Positions 8,057-14,732 of a DNA stretch of 16,048 bases are shown one piece after another. The stretch lies in assembly GCA_964635975.1 (NCBI GenBank), contig CAZWPO010000041.1, forward strand, positions 1 to 16,048, read 5' to 3'. Source of the DNA: UBA5314 sp964635975 (lineage in GTDB: Bacteria > Bacillota > Syntrophomonadia > Syntrophomonadales > Syntrophomonadaceae). The notes beneath the pieces were generated by a model. The model made no database searches, had not been told where the DNA came from, and was given only the letters and a program-made list of their open reading frames with translations. Positions within the stretch are counted from its first letter, which is position 1, and each line of letters starts with the position of its first letter. The translations under genes and the position numbers were made by a program.

Positions 8057-8062
8057 CACGTT

Positions 8063-8068
8063 CTCCTT
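8063..8068 (-). promoter_or_regulatory. Ribosome binding site deciding the GH26-like start
   Basis: The minus strand reads AAGGAG here. It is six bases from the ATG at 8056 but only three from the GTG at 8059, which favours the ATG. Confidence 0.7.
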
Positions 8069-8125
8069 CCCTATTTGAGGAAACCAGGGGGTAATCCTCC
8101 TGTTCCATTACTGATTCACTCAACT

Positions 8126-8164
8126 GGACGTTCCCGACCGCTTTGACACACGAGAACCGTCCCC
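8126..8164. repeat. Imperfect palindromic repeat of the CCGTCCCC family
   Basis: GGACGTTC (8126-8133) pairs with GAACCGTCC (8154-8162), with one bulged C. The right arm continues to CCCC at 8164. It lies in the 111-base gap between csaB and the GH26-like gene on the minus-strand operon, ending three bases before the csaB stop codon. A transcript crossing it could form a hairpin between the two genes. Confidence 0.65.
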
Positions 8165-8167
8165 TTG

Positions 8168-9241
8168 TTACTTGTGGATCAAGGAAAGAGCCAGGCGCGC
8201 GTTCTCCCGGGAGCGTTCGCCGAGCTCTCTGGATTTATTCTGAATATCTTCCTTGATCTCCTGGCTGCCAAGTATTTCCTCGATTCTTTTCAACATGGTG
8301 TCGCCTTCAAAGGGCAGGGGAGCCTGTCCATAAACATTCAGAAAGGCTTCGACCTTGGGGTCGTAGGAAATACCGGAAAACAAGGTGCCCTGACTGGCAG
8401 CGAAAATCAAGGCATGCAGTCGCATACCGACCACCATATGAGCCTGGGATACCAGAGCCAGCAGCTCTTTGGCATGCAGCTTTCGTTCGGCCAGGTATGA
8501 CGTCTTTTTCATCAAGCCCATCACCCGGCGTGACTCGGAAATATCTTCTGGCCAGGCCATAGGCACAAACAGAATATTGTAGCCTTTATCAGCCAGACGG
8601 TCCAGTGCATCCGCAAGGTTGTTCTGGTAGCCTTCCAGGGCTGGCCACTGGCGCACCGAGACCATGATCAAGGGAAGCCGGTCCCAGCCTGAATCGCCAA
8701 TATAGCGGCTCATTTCCCGCCGTTCCTGTTCACCCGGCTGCAGTGCGAAAACCGGGTCGGCGGTGATAACCGACGGGGGGCGGTCAACCCCCACGGCCCG
8801 CAAGACCTGGGCTGATTCCCGGTCGCGAAGGCTTATCAGATCGACCCGGTTGCCTACCCGCCGCATAAGGTGCTTGCTGATGCTCCGGTTTATCGGCCCC
8901 ACGCCCTGAGCGTAGAACATAACCGGTTTACCCAGCAGTTTAGCCAGGGCAACAACGCTTATATAATAAGGAAGCGAACGGGCGCTGGTGACATCCTGAA
9001 AGATACTACCTCCGCCGCTGATGAGCAGGTCGCTCTCTTTAAGCGTTCTGAACACTTTCCAGGGATTTTTATGATAAACGGCTGGTATGCCATGTGAAGA
9101 CCAGGTTTTATCGGGATCACCCGAAAGAACAACAAACTCTGTGCCTGGGGCCAGTTCTTCGATCGAAGAAGTAATGGCTGACAGCAGGGCTTCATCTCCA
9201 GCATTATCGAATCCATAATAACCGGAAAGGGCAATCTTCAT
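8168..9241 (-). CDS. csaB: Polysaccharide pyruvyl transferase CsaB
   Basis: A 357-residue protein of the polysaccharide pyruvyl transferase family. Known CsaB enzymes move pyruvate from phosphoenolpyruvate onto the secondary wall polymer, making the ketal recognised by SLH-domain surface proteins. Visible motifs are GYYGFDNAGDEALL (7-20), SGGGSIFQD (75-83), FYAQGVGP (109-116), ADPVFAL (161-167), GMRLHALIFAA (272-282) and GISYDPKV (290-297). Length is normal. There is no signal peptide, so it acts in the cytoplasm. AAGGAG (complement of 9249-9254) sits seven bases before the ATG, and a candidate promoter lies about 50 bases upstream, making this the first gene of the csaB-GH26-murJ-DUF5693 operon. 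Its stop codon directly adjoins a palindromic repeat, so the last residues may vary between strains. Confidence 0.93.
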   Translation of the reverse strand: MKIALSGYYGFDNAGDEALLSAITSSIEELAPGTEFVVLSGDPDKTWSSHGIPAVYHKNPWKVFRTLKESDLLISGGGSIFQDVTSARSLPYYISVVALAKLLGKPVMFYAQGVGPINRSISKHLMRRVGNRVDLISLRDRESAQVLRAVGVDRPPSVITADPVFALQPGEQERREMSRYIGDSGWDRLPLIMVSVRQWPALEGYQNNLADALDRLADKGYNILFVPMAWPEDISESRRVMGLMKKTSYLAERKLHAKELLALVSQAHMVVGMRLHALIFAASQGTLFSGISYDPKVEAFLNVYGQAPLPFEGDTMLKRIEEILGSQEIKEDIQNKSRELGERSRENARLALSLIHK

Positions 9242-9288
9242 TATGCCGCTCCTTAGTAGATAGTTACCGCCCGGTGGACATCTGTTTA

Positions 9289-9318
9289 ATTATATTATTT
9301 GTCGCCTGCCCATAGCAA
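9289..9318 (-). promoter_or_regulatory. Candidate sigma-A promoter of the csaB operon
   Basis: Read on the minus strand: TTGCTA (complement of 9313-9318; four of six matches to the -35 consensus), an 18-base spacer, then a perfect TATAAT (complement of 9289-9294). Transcription would start near 9282, about 40 bases ahead of the csaB ATG. Confidence 0.6.
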
Positions 9319-9605
9319 TACAAAGGAGGAATCTGTCGTTTGAGCGAAGCGATCGAAACAACCTGCAAAGGCCGGTAGCAGGCCAATCAAAAATAAACCA
9401 TCCTTTACTTGCCATATGGACAAGGCAAGACAGCGATGTTAGAATGAACCTAGTATACTGCGGTTCCAATTGTATACATTATCATGGCAAATTTGCGTAT
9501 GACCGGGTCGTCTCAAGTAGATATCACAGAAGTACTGGCTCTGTCATACGAAAATGATCGAGAAACATGAATAATTGAAACAGCGGTATACCGGTTGTTG
9601 GACTT

Positions 9606-9611
9606 GGGAGG
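9606..9611 (+). promoter_or_regulatory. Ribosome binding site deciding the TagO-like start
   Basis: GGGAGG lies 11 bases before the ATG at 9623. An in-frame TTG at 9575 has no comparable site and would add 16 non-hydrophobic residues ahead of the first membrane segment, so the ATG is preferred. Confidence 0.7.
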
Positions 9612-9622
9612 AAATAGTCAAC

Positions 9623-10696
9623 ATGAATCCACAGTTATATACAATAATAGCAATTATTGCATCTTTTGTTTTGTCTATAGCTTTTGTCCCTCTTGCCATC
9701 CGTATAGCATTTAGAATTGGTGCCGTTGACCGTCCTGATGAACGCAAAGTTCATATCCGGATCATGCCCCGCCTGGGAGGGACGGCTATTTTTGCAGGTT
9801 TTATGATCGCGCTTGTCGCCTTTACAGAGCTACCGGGGCCGATTTTGGGGCTGGCCTGGGGCGGATGTATCATCTTTATAGTCGGGACCCTTGATGATAT
9901 ATTCCAACTTTCCCCCAGAGTCAAACTATTCGGTCAGTGCATTGCCGCAACGGTAGCCATGTCTTTCGGGATTCAGGTGCACTTCCTCACTAATCCCTTT
10001 AACGGGCCATTGGAACTGGGCTATTTGAGCATCCCCCTTACTCTCCTGTGGATCGTGGGTGTCTCCAATGCCATCAATCTGATTGACGGTCTTGACGGCC
10101 TGGCGGCAGGGGTGTCTGGAATCGCTGCCGGTTCCATGGGCGTGGTGGCACTGCTGCAGGGTCAGACCGGTGTGGCTGTGGTTGCTTTTATTCTGGTAGC
10201 GGCCGTCGCTGGTTTTTTACCCTACAATTTTTTCCCGGCCAGAATTTTCATGGGTGACGGAGGTTCGAACTTCCTGGGCTTCTGCCTGGCCTGCTTGGCG
10301 ATCTTAGGCACCGCCAAGAGCGCGACCTTGATTTTTCTATTCGTGCCTATCGTTATCCTGGGAATTCCCATCCTGGATACTTTCTTTGCCATAATCAGGA
10401 GGATAAACAAGCGAGCTCCGATTTTTATGCCCGATAAAGACCATCTCCACCACCGCCTGATGGCTATAGGTATGAGCCATCGCCGCAGCGTATTGATCAT
10501 ATATGCCATAAGTGGCTTTTTCGCATTAGTCGCCATCACACTCATATTCATCACCGGAGCCAAAGCCACTCTCGTACTTGCTTTAATGCTGCTGCTTACC
10601 GTGCTGGGGGCTGACCGCATCGGCCTATTTACCGGCGAACTCCAGTCCACCGGCCAGCGCATCGCTGAACCCGGGGTGGGAAAGGTTGAAGCATAG
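9623..10696 (+). CDS. MraY/WecA/TagO-family undecaprenyl-phosphate glycan-1-phosphate transferase
   Basis: A 357-residue polytopic enzyme that joins a UDP-sugar (often GlcNAc-1-phosphate) to undecaprenyl phosphate, the first membrane step of teichoic acid or secondary wall polymer synthesis. Motifs visible: RKVH and PRLGG (41-53), GTLDD with Asp91-Asp92 (Mg binding), NAINLIDGLDGLAAG (149-163), FMGDGGSNFLG (209-219), and DKDHLHHRL (271-279), the His-rich cytoplasmic loop typical of WecA/TagO rather than MraY. About ten or eleven hydrophobic segments are present. The start is ATG 9623 on ribosome-site grounds. The LCP ligase gene follows after 38 bases, probably in the same operon, a logical pairing of first and last steps in wall-polymer assembly. 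The exact sugar is not predictable. Confidence 0.93.
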   Translation: MNPQLYTIIAIIASFVLSIAFVPLAIRIAFRIGAVDRPDERKVHIRIMPRLGGTAIFAGFMIALVAFTELPGPILGLAWGGCIIFIVGTLDDIFQLSPRVKLFGQCIAATVAMSFGIQVHFLTNPFNGPLELGYLSIPLTLLWIVGVSNAINLIDGLDGLAAGVSGIAAGSMGVVALLQGQTGVAVVAFILVAAVAGFLPYNFFPARIFMGDGGSNFLGFCLACLAILGTAKSATLIFLFVPIVILGIPILDTFFAIIRRINKRAPIFMPDKDHLHHRLMAIGMSHRRSVLIIYAISGFFALVAITLIFITGAKATLVLALMLLLTVLGADRIGLFTGELQSTGQRIAEPGVGKVEA

Positions 10697-10734
10697 TACA
10701 TAATAAACAAGCTAATTACGGAAGGATTTATATA

Positions 10735-11895
10735 ATGACCAAAACCCAGGCTAAATTCTACCTGCGCATAATGTTTGTGACCGGGCTGATGTTCGGCATT
10801 TTCTTTGCCATTGGAGCCGGCCTGGGCGAAGCCGTCCACAGGCTGATCCCCGCCAGCGCCCAGGATGAAGAGAAGGAATTTTTGGTCGAAGGAAAAAGGA
10901 CCAATATCCTGGTTCTGGGCGTAGACGCCCGTCCCGGGCAGGACAATATTCATTCCCGCGCTGACACCATTCTGCTGGTATCTATCGATCCCAATCTAAA
11001 GCGAGTAGCCATAGTATCCATTCCCCGTGACACCCGGGTAAAAGTCAAGGGCAATACGGATAAGATCAATGCCGCCAGTGTATACGGAGGTCCTGAACTC
11101 GTGGAACAGCTGGTGGGCGAACTACTCTCAATAAAAGTGGATTATTATGTGGAAATGGACTTCTCCGGATTTAAAAATGTTATCGACGCCCTGGGCGGTG
11201 TGGAGATAGATGTACCCCAGCGCATGTACAAACCATCGGAGGATATTGATCTGCAGCCCGGATTGCAGCGCTTAAACGGCAGACAAGCCCTGGGATTTGT
11301 GCGTTTCCGCGATTATACCTATGGAGATATAGGCCGGACCGAGGCACAGCAGCAGTTCCTCAAGGCGCTGGCTAAAGAAGTGTTGCAGCCCAAGACCATA
11401 ACCAAGCTGCCCGGCATGGTGAGCGAAGTAGCCGCGAGCCTGGCCAGCACCAATCTATCCGTGACTGATATGGCCAAGCTGGCTGCTTGGGCGCCTGCTT
11501 TCAGCTCTGACGCCGTCTGCGGCCAGACGCTGCCGGGCACCTTTTATAATCAGTATGACGAGTACGGCGGTCTAGCCCAGAGCTACTGGGTGGCGGACCA
11601 AAAACTGGCGGTACAACTTCTGGACAGCCTTTTTGCCGGGCAGACATTGACAGTCGTAGAGGGCGCTAATTCCGAATCTCCTGTAAAAAATGAGACCAAG
11701 AAGGACTCGACAGCTGGCAGCAACGCCACCACCAATACTCAGAAGAGCACCGGCACTAAATCCAGCGGTGCACAGCAGGATAAAGGGACGCAAAGCAGCG
11801 GGCAGCAGAATAAGGGAACCCAGACTACGACCCCCAAAAGCGAGCAAAAACCGGCGACCGGTGGTAAAACCACCACAAAAACCATAACAAATTAA
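10735..11895 (+). CDS. LytR-CpsA-Psr (LCP) family wall-polymer ligase
   Basis: A 386-residue protein of the LCP family, which transfers undecaprenyl-linked wall polymers onto peptidoglycan outside the membrane. It has one membrane segment near the N-terminus (about 11-31), then the LCP domain from about 55 to 215: NILVLGVDARPG (57-68), SRADTILLVSIDP (74-86), VAIVSIPRDTRV (91-102), GGVEIDVP (154-161), and ALGFVRFRDYTYGDIGRTEAQQQFL (185-209). Arg75, Asp77, Arg98, Asp99, Arg190, Arg192, Asp193 and Arg201 are the charged residues expected around the polyprenyl-phosphate site. From about 312 to the end there is a low-complexity Ser/Thr/Gln/Lys/Gly tail with a repeated DKGTQ/NKGTQ unit. ATG at 10735 has GGAAGG nine bases upstream. 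The tail may extend into or bind the wall; its function is unknown. Confidence 0.93.
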   Translation: MTKTQAKFYLRIMFVTGLMFGIFFAIGAGLGEAVHRLIPASAQDEEKEFLVEGKRTNILVLGVDARPGQDNIHSRADTILLVSIDPNLKRVAIVSIPRDTRVKVKGNTDKINAASVYGGPELVEQLVGELLSIKVDYYVEMDFSGFKNVIDALGGVEIDVPQRMYKPSEDIDLQPGLQRLNGRQALGFVRFRDYTYGDIGRTEAQQQFLKALAKEVLQPKTITKLPGMVSEVAASLASTNLSVTDMAKLAAWAPAFSSDAVCGQTLPGTFYNQYDEYGGLAQSYWVADQKLAVQLLDSLFAGQTLTVVEGANSESPVKNETKKDSTAGSNATTNTQKSTGTKSSGAQQDKGTQSSGQQNKGTQTTTPKSEQKPATGGKTTTKTITN

Positions 11896-12155
11896 GTTTG
11901 AATATTTGGCACGCATTAGTCGATATAGATATTGAAAGTACCTTGCCGAATCTATCTTCAAGCAGTTGTCCGTTGGCTCCAGCCCAAAAAAAGTTTTGTT
12001 GTATCAGAAGTGTAAGAAAAAAGGCATTAGATTTGTATATATGGATAATAAAGGCTTTTTGTGTGCCCTTAGGGAAGGAAATAAGGAAAGCATGTCGAAG
12101 TTCCTAAATAACAAGATGTAAGAAATTTACTAATTGTAAGAAAGGTTAGTCAATT
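11896..12155. other. Intergenic gap, no recognised element
   Basis: This 260-base gap separates the LCP gene from the amidase gene and is more A/T-rich than its surroundings. I see no clear intrinsic terminator, no convincing -35/-10 pair, and none of the conserved blocks of a ydaO (c-di-AMP) riboswitch, which sometimes precedes wall hydrolases. The amidase ribosome site, GAAAGG at 12140-12145, is at its end. Confidence 0.4.
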
Positions 12156-14552
12156 ATGAAGAAAACCAATCGCCTGTTATATAGAATCCTCTTATTATTT
12201 TTATGTATTACCCTCGTATCCCCGGCCTTCTTGCCCGGACAGGCTGCGGCTGAATCTGCTGCCATCAGTGCCAGCGTAGCCAACGTGCGCTCCGGACCCG
12301 GGGAGGCGTACGATATTGTCGGTATGCTGGCTAAAGATACCATGATAAATATATTGGATAGAAGCGATGGCTGGTGCAAGATGCAGGCCGGCAATGTGAG
12401 TGGCTGGATTAATGAGTCCCTGATTGCTTCGGCCCCGGAGACGAGCATAAAGGTGACCGCTACTACAGCCAATCTCAGGGCCGGGGAGGGAACCAGCTTT
12501 GCCAAGCTGGGCGAAGCCAAACTGGGGGATAGCCTGAAGCTCTTGGGGATTAATGGCGATTGGTGCCGGGTGCAGACAGCATCAGGCTTGTATGCTTACA
12601 TAAATGCGTCGCTGGTCGAAGGAGCGGGCACAGTTTCAGCTTCCAGCGCTTCAAAGTCAGGTTCGGCCGTGAAAACCAGCACAACAAATTCAACATCGAC
12701 CACAAGTACCAGTACTTCGACTTCCAGCTCCAGGGGTGCTGAAAGTGAAAACATTCCGGTATATGTTAACGGCAGCCGGCTCGCTTTTGATGTTAATCCC
12801 ATCATCGTGGACGGGAGAACCCTGGTACCGATGCGGGCAATTTTTGAAGCCATGGGGGCCAGCATCAACTGGGACGGTGACAGCCAGACCGTGAGCGCTC
12901 AGAAGAACGATACCAGCGTGGTTCTAAAAATAGGTTCGTCTACGCCCAGCGTGAATGGTAAGGCGGTAAAACTGGACGTTCCGGCCAGGATCGTCAAAAG
13001 CCGCACCCTGGTTCCGCTGCGTTTTGTGGGCGAAGCGCTGGGGGGGAGGGTCGCATGGGACCCGTACGCCCGCGAAGTCAGTATATTTAGTTCCAGCGAT
13101 CCGGATGACACGGTTACAGCGGTCATAATCGACCGTGATGAAGTCAACCTGCGCTCAGCTGCATCGGCCAGTTCCAGCCTGGAGGGAACAGCGATCCAGG
13201 GGCAAAAATTCACAGTCATATCTGAAAAAGACGGCTGGTACAAAATCAGCGATCAAGGTCAGCAGGTCTGGGTGGCAGGCTGGCTGGTCAGACCGGTCTG
13301 GTCTGCCAGCAGGGGAGGTACAAGCACCCCGGCAGTACCCAGCAGCGGCCCGGAAGTGAGCATCCAGCTCAACAAAGACTCTGACGGCTTCCGCATACTG
13401 ATGGAGTGTGCTGAGAAGCCGGACACTAAAGTGAGCGAGTCGGCAGGATGCATCGATATTACTTTCGAAGATTGCAGGATCAGCCAGGACGCCTATATAG
13501 AACAGCAGGTGGGAAATGGCACTATCAGCGTCACCGGAAGCAACCAGGATGGGAATGTCAGGGTGCATGTCTCCCTTCCCCAGGCCTTGACTTATAAAAA
13601 GAGCAGCGAAAACAATGGCAAGAAGCAGGTCATATTCATACCCAACTGCATCGTCGGCCTGGAAAGACAGACCTTCAACGGCAGCGGGGAAAGGATTATC
13701 GTCAATACTGCCCTTCCCTGCACCTATACCCAGCGGCAGAGCGGAAACGAAATGACCGTAACTCTACCCGGCGTGGTCCGGGGACTGGCGAAGTCCAGTT
13801 ACAATTTCAAAAGTCAGTCGATGGAAAGCCTGGACATAGAGGAGAACGCGTCTTCTACCGAGATCAAGATTACGACTTCGGGAGCAGCCAAGTTTTCCAT
13901 CGGTTCCAGCGATGATGAGACAGCCATCCATATACTGTTTATTAAAAAGAGCGACATACCTCCGAGGGATTCGCTGGTGATCCTGGATGCCGGGCACGGC
14001 GGCAGGGATATCGGAGCCAGCGGTGATACACTCTGTGAGAGTGAAGTAAATCTGGACCTGGTGCGCCGGGTCGGAGCACTCCTGGTCAAAAAAGGCATAA
14101 GGGTCGATTACACCCGCGGGGACGACGGCTATGTGTCTCTGGCAGATCGGGCGGCGACCGCCAACCTCATGAATGCGGCCCTTTTTGTGTCGATCCATAA
14201 CAACGCCAATGCCGACCGGTCCAAGGGCGGAACCGAGACTTATTATTACGCGCCCATGAGCAATCCCAATCAATACCTGCAGAAAGAGGAACGGGAGAAC
14301 CTGGCTACCCAGATCCAGACCAGGCTGGCGGCCAGCCTGGGGCGCCTGGACCGGGGAGTAAAGACTGCCAACTTCCAGGTATTGCGGGATACCGAGATGC
14401 CATCGGCTCTGGCGGAATGCGTATTCATCAGCAATCCCGAAGAAGAGAATCTCCTGCAGCAGGAGAATTTCAAGAATTCGATCGCTCGTGCGATCGCGGA
14501 CGGGATCGCTGCCTGCATGAAAGGCACTACGGTACAGAATCCAAGCCTTTAG
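12156..14552 (+). CDS. Secreted multidomain N-acetylmuramoyl-L-alanine amidase (Amidase_3)
   Basis: A 798-residue exported zinc amidase that cuts the bond between MurNAc and the stem peptide. Order: signal peptide (about 1-32, ending QAAA); SH3b domain (37-88, NVRSGPG); SH3b (98-153, NLRAGEG); Ser/Thr-rich linker (about 158-195); copper-amine-oxidase N-like domain (200-312, two half-repeats with RTLVPMRAIFEAMG and RTLVPLRFVGEALGG); third SH3b (321-378, NLRSAAS); AMIN-like beta region, possibly two copies (about 398-598); Amidase_3 catalytic domain (605-788). Zinc ligands are His614 (DAGHGG), Glu628 and His681 (SIHNNA); catalytic Glu754 lies in AECVFISNPEE. ATG 12156 has GAAAGG ten bases upstream. 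The copper-amine-oxidase N-like domain is a wall-associated fold, and no oxidase is implied. It probably remodels septal or sporulation wall; placement beside LCP and TagO-like genes fits envelope work. Confidence 0.93.
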   Translation: MKKTNRLLYRILLLFLCITLVSPAFLPGQAAAESAAISASVANVRSGPGEAYDIVGMLAKDTMINILDRSDGWCKMQAGNVSGWINESLIASAPETSIKVTATTANLRAGEGTSFAKLGEAKLGDSLKLLGINGDWCRVQTASGLYAYINASLVEGAGTVSASSASKSGSAVKTSTTNSTSTTSTSTSTSSSRGAESENIPVYVNGSRLAFDVNPIIVDGRTLVPMRAIFEAMGASINWDGDSQTVSAQKNDTSVVLKIGSSTPSVNGKAVKLDVPARIVKSRTLVPLRFVGEALGGRVAWDPYAREVSIFSSSDPDDTVTAVIIDRDEVNLRSAASASSSLEGTAIQGQKFTVISEKDGWYKISDQGQQVWVAGWLVRPVWSASRGGTSTPAVPSSGPEVSIQLNKDSDGFRILMECAEKPDTKVSESAGCIDITFEDCRISQDAYIEQQVGNGTISVTGSNQDGNVRVHVSLPQALTYKKSSENNGKKQVIFIPNCIVGLERQTFNGSGERIIVNTALPCTYTQRQSGNEMTVTLPGVVRGLAKSSYNFKSQSMESLDIEENASSTEIKITTSGAAKFSIGSSDDETAIHILFIKKSDIPPRDSLVILDAGHGGRDIGASGDTLCESEVNLDLVRRVGALLVKKGIRVDYTRGDDGYVSLADRAATANLMNAALFVSIHNNANADRSKGGTETYYYAPMSNPNQYLQKEERENLATQIQTRLAASLGRLDRGVKTANFQVLRDTEMPSALAECVFISNPEEENLLQQENFKNSIARAIADGIAACMKGTTVQNPSL

Positions 14553-14577
14553 CAAATTGGGAGGAATAGGATATAAT
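14549..14577 (+). promoter_or_regulatory. Candidate sigma-A promoter of the protease gene
   Basis: TTAGCA (14549-14554; four of six matches) overlaps the amidase stop codon. A 17-base spacer leads to a perfect TATAAT (14572-14577). Transcription would begin near 14584, leaving a leader of about 150 bases filled by stem-loops before the protease start. Confidence 0.5.
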
Positions 14578-14583
14578 AAACAG

Positions 14584-14612
14584 GGAAGCAGAGGAGTGCT
14601 CTTCTAGCTTCC
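14584..14612. repeat. Imperfect hairpin after the amidase gene
   Basis: GGAAGCAGAGGAG (14584-14596) pairs with CTCTTCTAGCTTCC (14599-14612), with one bulged A and one G-U pair. The very short loop (TG) would open by a pair or two in practice. TTTCAGTTCT follows, so it might weakly end the amidase transcript. It shares the GGAAGC/GCTTCC ends of the larger repeat that follows. Confidence 0.5.
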
Positions 14613-14630
14613 TTTCAGTTCTATAAAAAA

Positions 14631-14720
14631 CTTTGGGAAGCAAGGGGACGTTCTTTTTGCTTCCTCTTCCCAAAGATATGAAGATGACAAGGGAAGCAAA
14701 AAGAGCGTCCCCTTGCTTCC
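14631..14720. repeat. Large palindromic repeat with 29-bp arms (REP-like, CGTCCCC family)
   Basis: Arm 14636-14664 and arm 14692-14720 are inverted copies matching at 28 of 29 positions, separated by 27 bases. Each arm can also fold on itself, because each begins GGAAGCAA and ends TTGCTTCC. A competing stem joins CTTTGGGAAG (14631-14640) to CTTCCCAAAG (14666-14675). The arms carry GGGGACGTTC and GCGTCCCC, the same core as the repeats at 1-55 and 8126-8164. The element ends 12 bases before the protease start codon, where a ribosome site would normally be. Confidence 0.85.
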
Positions 14721-14732
14721 GGGGTATAGTCT

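Larger units (their letters stand above)
9242..9622. other. Divergent intergenic region with palindromic sites
   Basis: About 380 bases lie between csaB and the TagO-like gene. Besides the csaB promoter, it holds three 8-bp palindromes centred on GTATAC: AGTATACT at 9452-9459, TGTATACA at 9471-9478, and GGTATACC at 9585-9592 (10 bp if flanks are counted). It also has CGTATGAC (9496-9503) with its inverse GTCATACG (9543-9550), and CTTGCC (9408-9413) with GGCAAG (9424-9429). No convincing sigma-A promoter was found for the plus-strand operon. No known riboswitch was recognised. AAAGGAGG at 9322-9329 resembles a ribosome site but leads only to a 12-codon TTG reading frame. Confidence 0.5.

Noticed and set aside
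9322..9378. AAAGGAGG followed by a 12-codon TTG frame (9340-9378), a possible leader peptide
   Set aside because: It starts with TTG, has no recognised composition or attenuator structure, and is not positioned in a clear leader for either neighbour. The evidence is too weak to call a gene.
9340..9395. Resemblance to a c-di-GMP-I (GEMM) riboswitch core (GAAAC...GCAAAG...GCAGG)
   Set aside because: The conserved upstream GGCAAAC-type segment and the spacing between the two helices are missing. The short CCTGC/GCAGG stem alone is not diagnostic.
11896..12155. Possible ydaO/c-di-AMP riboswitch upstream of the amidase
   Set aside because: None of the conserved purine-rich blocks expected of that class can be found.
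12756..13092. Copper amine oxidase activity in the amidase protein
   Set aside because: Only the N-terminal domain type is present, in duplicate half-repeats. It is a common wall-associated module, and no oxidase catalytic domain exists here.
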